This document shows, in pieces, positions 4,460 to 6,565 of a stretch of DNA of 6,565 nt (within the stretch, counting starts at the first letter, position 1; each line of letters opens with the position of its first letter). A model generated the notes under the pieces. It did not search any database and was not told where the DNA came from. It saw nothing but the letters and a program-made list of their open reading frames with translations. Source of the stretch: Streptomyces sp. WM6378 (GTDB lineage Bacteria; Actinomycetota; Actinomycetes; Streptomycetales; Streptomycetaceae). A program made the position numbers and the translations under genes. The stretch is from positions 1 to 6,565 of the forward strand of contig NZ_LGDD01000064.1 in assembly GCF_001279695.1 (NCBI RefSeq), in the 5' to 3' direction.

Positions 4460-6409
4460 TCAGTCCGGTTGGGGGGTGCGGCCCGCCTCCAGGGAGCGCA
4501 GGGCGCGGGACACGTCGAAAGGCAGGATCGTCACCGCCACCGAGGGAAGGTGCTCCAGGGCCTTCGCCATCTCCTCGGCGGTGCCCCGGTGCAGCAGCTT
4601 GCCCAGCGCGTTGGAGTACAGGCGCCGGGGGACCAGGACGGTCAGCGAGGTCGCGCCGTCCTCGGTGGTACGTCCGGCCAGTTCCGCCATGGCGTGCCGC
4701 AGGCGCCGGTCGGGGCACTCCACCACCTCCAGCGGCACCGAGGTCGCGGCCGTCGCCTCCCAGGACGCCGAGAGCCTGCGCGCGTGTGCCTCGTCGATCG
4801 CGAAGTGGACGGCCCTGATCTCGTCGGGCCGCACCTCGTGTGCGTACCGCAGGGCCTTGACGGTGGCGAGGTCGAGGGTTTCGACGAGGACGAACACCAG
4901 GTGGCGCCGGTTGCGGGGCCGGTCGGCGCCGGACAGCTGGATGGTGCCGAGCACCGCGGCCTCGCTCCGGTATTCGCGGTTGATCCGGGTCAGCGCCCAC
5001 ACCCCGAGCGGGAACACCACGACCACCAGCCAGGCGCCCTCGGTGAACTTGGTGACGGCGAAGATCAGGACGACGGTCGCGGAGACCACGGCCGCCAGTG
5101 CGTTGACGCCGATCTTCAGTTGGCGGTGCCGCTCGCGCCGCCGCCAGTGGTACGCGGTGAGTCCCGCCCCGGCCATCGTGAACGCTGTGAACACCCCGAT
5201 CGCGTACAGCGCCACCAGCTTGTCCACGCTCGCGCGGGTCACCAGGAGCAGGGCCATCGCGACGACGGTGAGCGCGATGATCCCGTTGGAGAAGGCCAGG
5301 CGATGGCCCCGGCGGGTCAACTGCCGTGGCAGGAAACGGTCTTCGGCCACGAAGCTGGCCAGGTAGGGGAAGCCGGTGAAGGGGGTGTTGGCGCCCGTGT
5401 AGAGGACCAGCGCCGTCGCCAGCTGGACGAACACCAGGCCCGCCGTCCCCAACACCCCGCCGCCGAAGGCGAAGTGGGCCTCCTGCGCGATCACGGTCGG
5501 GGTGCCGTCCCGGTACGGAACCGCGTGCGTGAAGTGGGCGAGCGTCGAGACGCCGAGGACCAGGATGCCCAGGACGCAGCTCATCGTGATGAGGGTGCGC
5601 CGGGCGTTGCGGCCCTGCGGTTCGCGGAACGCCGAGATGCCGTTGGAGATCGCCTCAAGGCCGGTCAGCGAGGAGCCGCCGTTGGCGAACGCGCGCAGCA
5701 CGATGAACAGCGAGGCCCCGTACAGCCAGCCGTTCCCCGGCGCGCCGACGGGAATCACGCCCGCCGCGTGCAGATCGGCCCGGGGCAGCCCGCCGGTCAG
5801 GCCGCGCACTGCGGAGACCGCGAGCACGAGCCCGACGGCTGCCATGAACAGATAGGCGGGCAACGCGAAGAGGCGCCCCGCCTCGCGCACGCCGCGCAGG
5901 TTTCCGTACGCGAGGAAGAGGATCACCCCGGCGGAGATGGGGAGTTGGAGGTGGTCCATGGCGGTCTGCCCGCCGCCGACGAGGTGCGCGAGGGAGATGA
6001 TCGCGTTGGTGCCGGCCGAGACCTGGACGGCGACGGTGACGATGTAGTCGACGAGCAGTGCGACCGCGGCGATCTGCGCGATGGTGGGGCCGAAGTTCTC
6101 GCGGGCCACGACGTAGGAGCCGCCGGCCCGGGTGTAGATCATGACGACGTCGCTGTAGCAGAGCGTCAGCAGGAGCAGTACCAGCAGGATCGCGCCGGTC
6201 ACCGGCATGAGCAGGGAGAACGCGGCCGCCCCCGCCACCGGGACCAGGACCCGGAGCATCTCCTCGGAGCCGTACGCGGATGAACTGATGCAGTCCGAGG
6301 CAAGCACCCCGAGCGCCGTGCGGTTGTTCAGCTTCTCCTCGCCGACGCGCTCGGTCGTGAGGGGCTTGCCGAGCAGGCGTCGCTTGACGCGGTACGCGAG
6401 ACGGTCCAT
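4460..6409 (-). CDS. KimA-type APC family potassium transporter
   Basis: About 649 residues: a 12-helix APC/KUP-type membrane core (about 30-475) followed by a cytosolic C-terminal domain (about 500-649). The core aligns well with my recollection of Bacillus subtilis KimA (YdaO, 607 residues), a high-affinity proton-coupled K+ importer. Shared blocks are the opening KRRLLGKPL, ASDCISSSAYGSEE (37-50), LLVDYIVTVAV (118-128), LTGLEAISNGI (248-258) and LAFSNGIIAL (371-380). Residues matching KimA ion-site positions are kept: D39, Y46, D121, T125 and T249. I infer K+ uptake, but related APC proteins carry amino acids. KimA is controlled by c-di-AMP in Bacillus; that is unknown here. The start is uncertain: ATG 6409 fits the family N-terminus but abuts its G-rich stretch, while ATG 6445 (12 extra residues) has GGGGAG at good spacing but lies in a hairpin loop. 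No TTA codon. Confidence 0.85.
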   Translation of the reverse strand: MDRLAYRVKRRLLGKPLTTERVGEEKLNNRTALGVLASDCISSSAYGSEEMLRVLVPVAGAAAFSLLMPVTGAILLVLLLLTLCYSDVVMIYTRAGGSYVVARENFGPTIAQIAAVALLVDYIVTVAVQVSAGTNAIISLAHLVGGGQTAMDHLQLPISAGVILFLAYGNLRGVREAGRLFALPAYLFMAAVGLVLAVSAVRGLTGGLPRADLHAAGVIPVGAPGNGWLYGASLFIVLRAFANGGSSLTGLEAISNGISAFREPQGRNARRTLITMSCVLGILVLGVSTLAHFTHAVPYRDGTPTVIAQEAHFAFGGGVLGTAGLVFVQLATALVLYTGANTPFTGFPYLASFVAEDRFLPRQLTRRGHRLAFSNGIIALTVVAMALLLVTRASVDKLVALYAIGVFTAFTMAGAGLTAYHWRRRERHRQLKIGVNALAAVVSATVVLIFAVTKFTEGAWLVVVVFPLGVWALTRINREYRSEAAVLGTIQLSGADRPRNRRHLVFVLVETLDLATVKALRYAHEVRPDEIRAVHFAIDEAHARRLSASWEATAATSVPLEVVECPDRRLRHAMAELAGRTTEDGATSLTVLVPRRLYSNALGKLLHRGTAEEMAKALEHLPSVAVTILPFDVSRALRSLEAGRTPQPD

Positions 6410-6419
6410 CCCCCTATGA

Positions 6420-6473
6420 GAACGGGTGCCCGGCCCGGGGTCCATGCAGACTCCCCGGCCGGGCACCCGGTTC
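6420..6473 (-). terminator. Long GC-rich hairpin: terminator of the right-edge gene or leader element of the KimA-like gene
   Basis: Arms 6420-6440 and 6453-6473 pair over about 20 base pairs with only two single-base bulges (C6436 and G6469) around a 12-base loop. The core GGGTGCCCGGCC pairs perfectly for 12 base pairs. It starts 13 bases after the stop of the right-edge gene, which is typical of a terminator; there is no U tract. However, the ATG at 6445 is in the loop and its GGGGAG ribosome binding site is half in the stem, so on a read-through transcript the structure could control translation. Confidence 0.6.
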
Positions 6474-6486
6474 TGGTGTGGTGGGG

Positions 6487-6565
6487 TCAGCCGATGACGG
6501 TCCAGGTGTCTTTGCCGGCGAGGAGGGTGGCGAGGTCGCCCTTGCCGTTCTGTTCGATGGCGGTG
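6487..6565 (-). CDS. C-terminal end of an unidentified gene, cut by the window edge
   Basis: Reading inward from the right edge, the minus strand gives 25 codons and a TGA at 6487-6489. The protein ends LATLLAGKDTWTVIG, and 23 of 25 third positions are G or C, the bias expected of a real gene here. I do not recognise the family from so short a piece. It lies upstream of and on the same strand as the KimA-like gene, with a strong hairpin between them, so the two may or may not share a transcript. Confidence 0.7.
   Translation of the reverse strand, partial: TAIEQNGKGDLATLLAGKDTWTVIG

Noticed and set aside
4427..6283. 618-residue plus-strand open frame
   Set aside because: Antisense to the KimA-like gene; very rich in charged residues and glycine with no membrane or domain pattern.
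6410..6486. ydaO-type c-di-AMP riboswitch upstream of the KimA-like gene
   Set aside because: The gap is 77 bases and mostly one simple hairpin, too short for that riboswitch.

Overview
The base composition (very high GC, third codon positions almost always G or C), the gene families and two intergenic repeat types I recognise from memory all point to Streptomyces or a close relative. I saw no TTA leucine codon in any of the six genes whose start is in the window, so no direct bldA dependence is visible. No CRISPR array, tRNA, rRNA, transposase, phage gene or biosynthetic core enzyme is present. This reads as an ordinary chromosomal stretch of regulators, membrane transporters and a redox gene pair; I found no convincing new multi-gene system.

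Layout. Bases 1-409 hold no gene. They contain hairpins, two opposed copies of one Streptomyces-type intergenic repeat and three copies of another. A small cupin gene (410-817, minus) is divergent from a GlxA-type AraC regulator (869-1939, plus); only 51 bases separate their start codons. The regulator converges on rarD (1936-2937, minus) with overlapping stop codons. Upstream of rarD on the same strand is a qorB-like NmrA/SDR quinone reductase (3038-3895, minus), divergent from a HxlR/DUF24 regulator of the QorR (YtfH) type (4060-4458, plus). That regulator converges, with a 1-base gap, on a KimA-type APC potassium transporter (4460-6409, minus). At the right edge is the C-terminus of another minus-strand gene (6487 to the edge), separated from the transporter by a long GC-rich hairpin.

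How the genes work together. The qorB/qorR pair matches E. coli ytfG/ytfH in arrangement and protein sequence. It is best read as a self-contained thiol-redox switch: the HxlR protein keeps the family's N-terminal cysteine and probably represses the divergent reductase until electrophile or quinone stress. The cupin and the GlxA-type regulator are probably a regulator/target pair, on position alone. The RarD and KimA-like proteins look like independent transport functions.

Points worth a second look: a 4 x 12-bp tandem array in the qorB leader, which also reads as a tetrapeptide repeat in a small ORF ending ATGA on the qorB start; a 4 x 21-bp (heptad) array encoding the N-terminus of the AraC regulator; the repeat-rich 1-409 region; and the hairpin that could hold one candidate start codon of the KimA-like gene in its loop.
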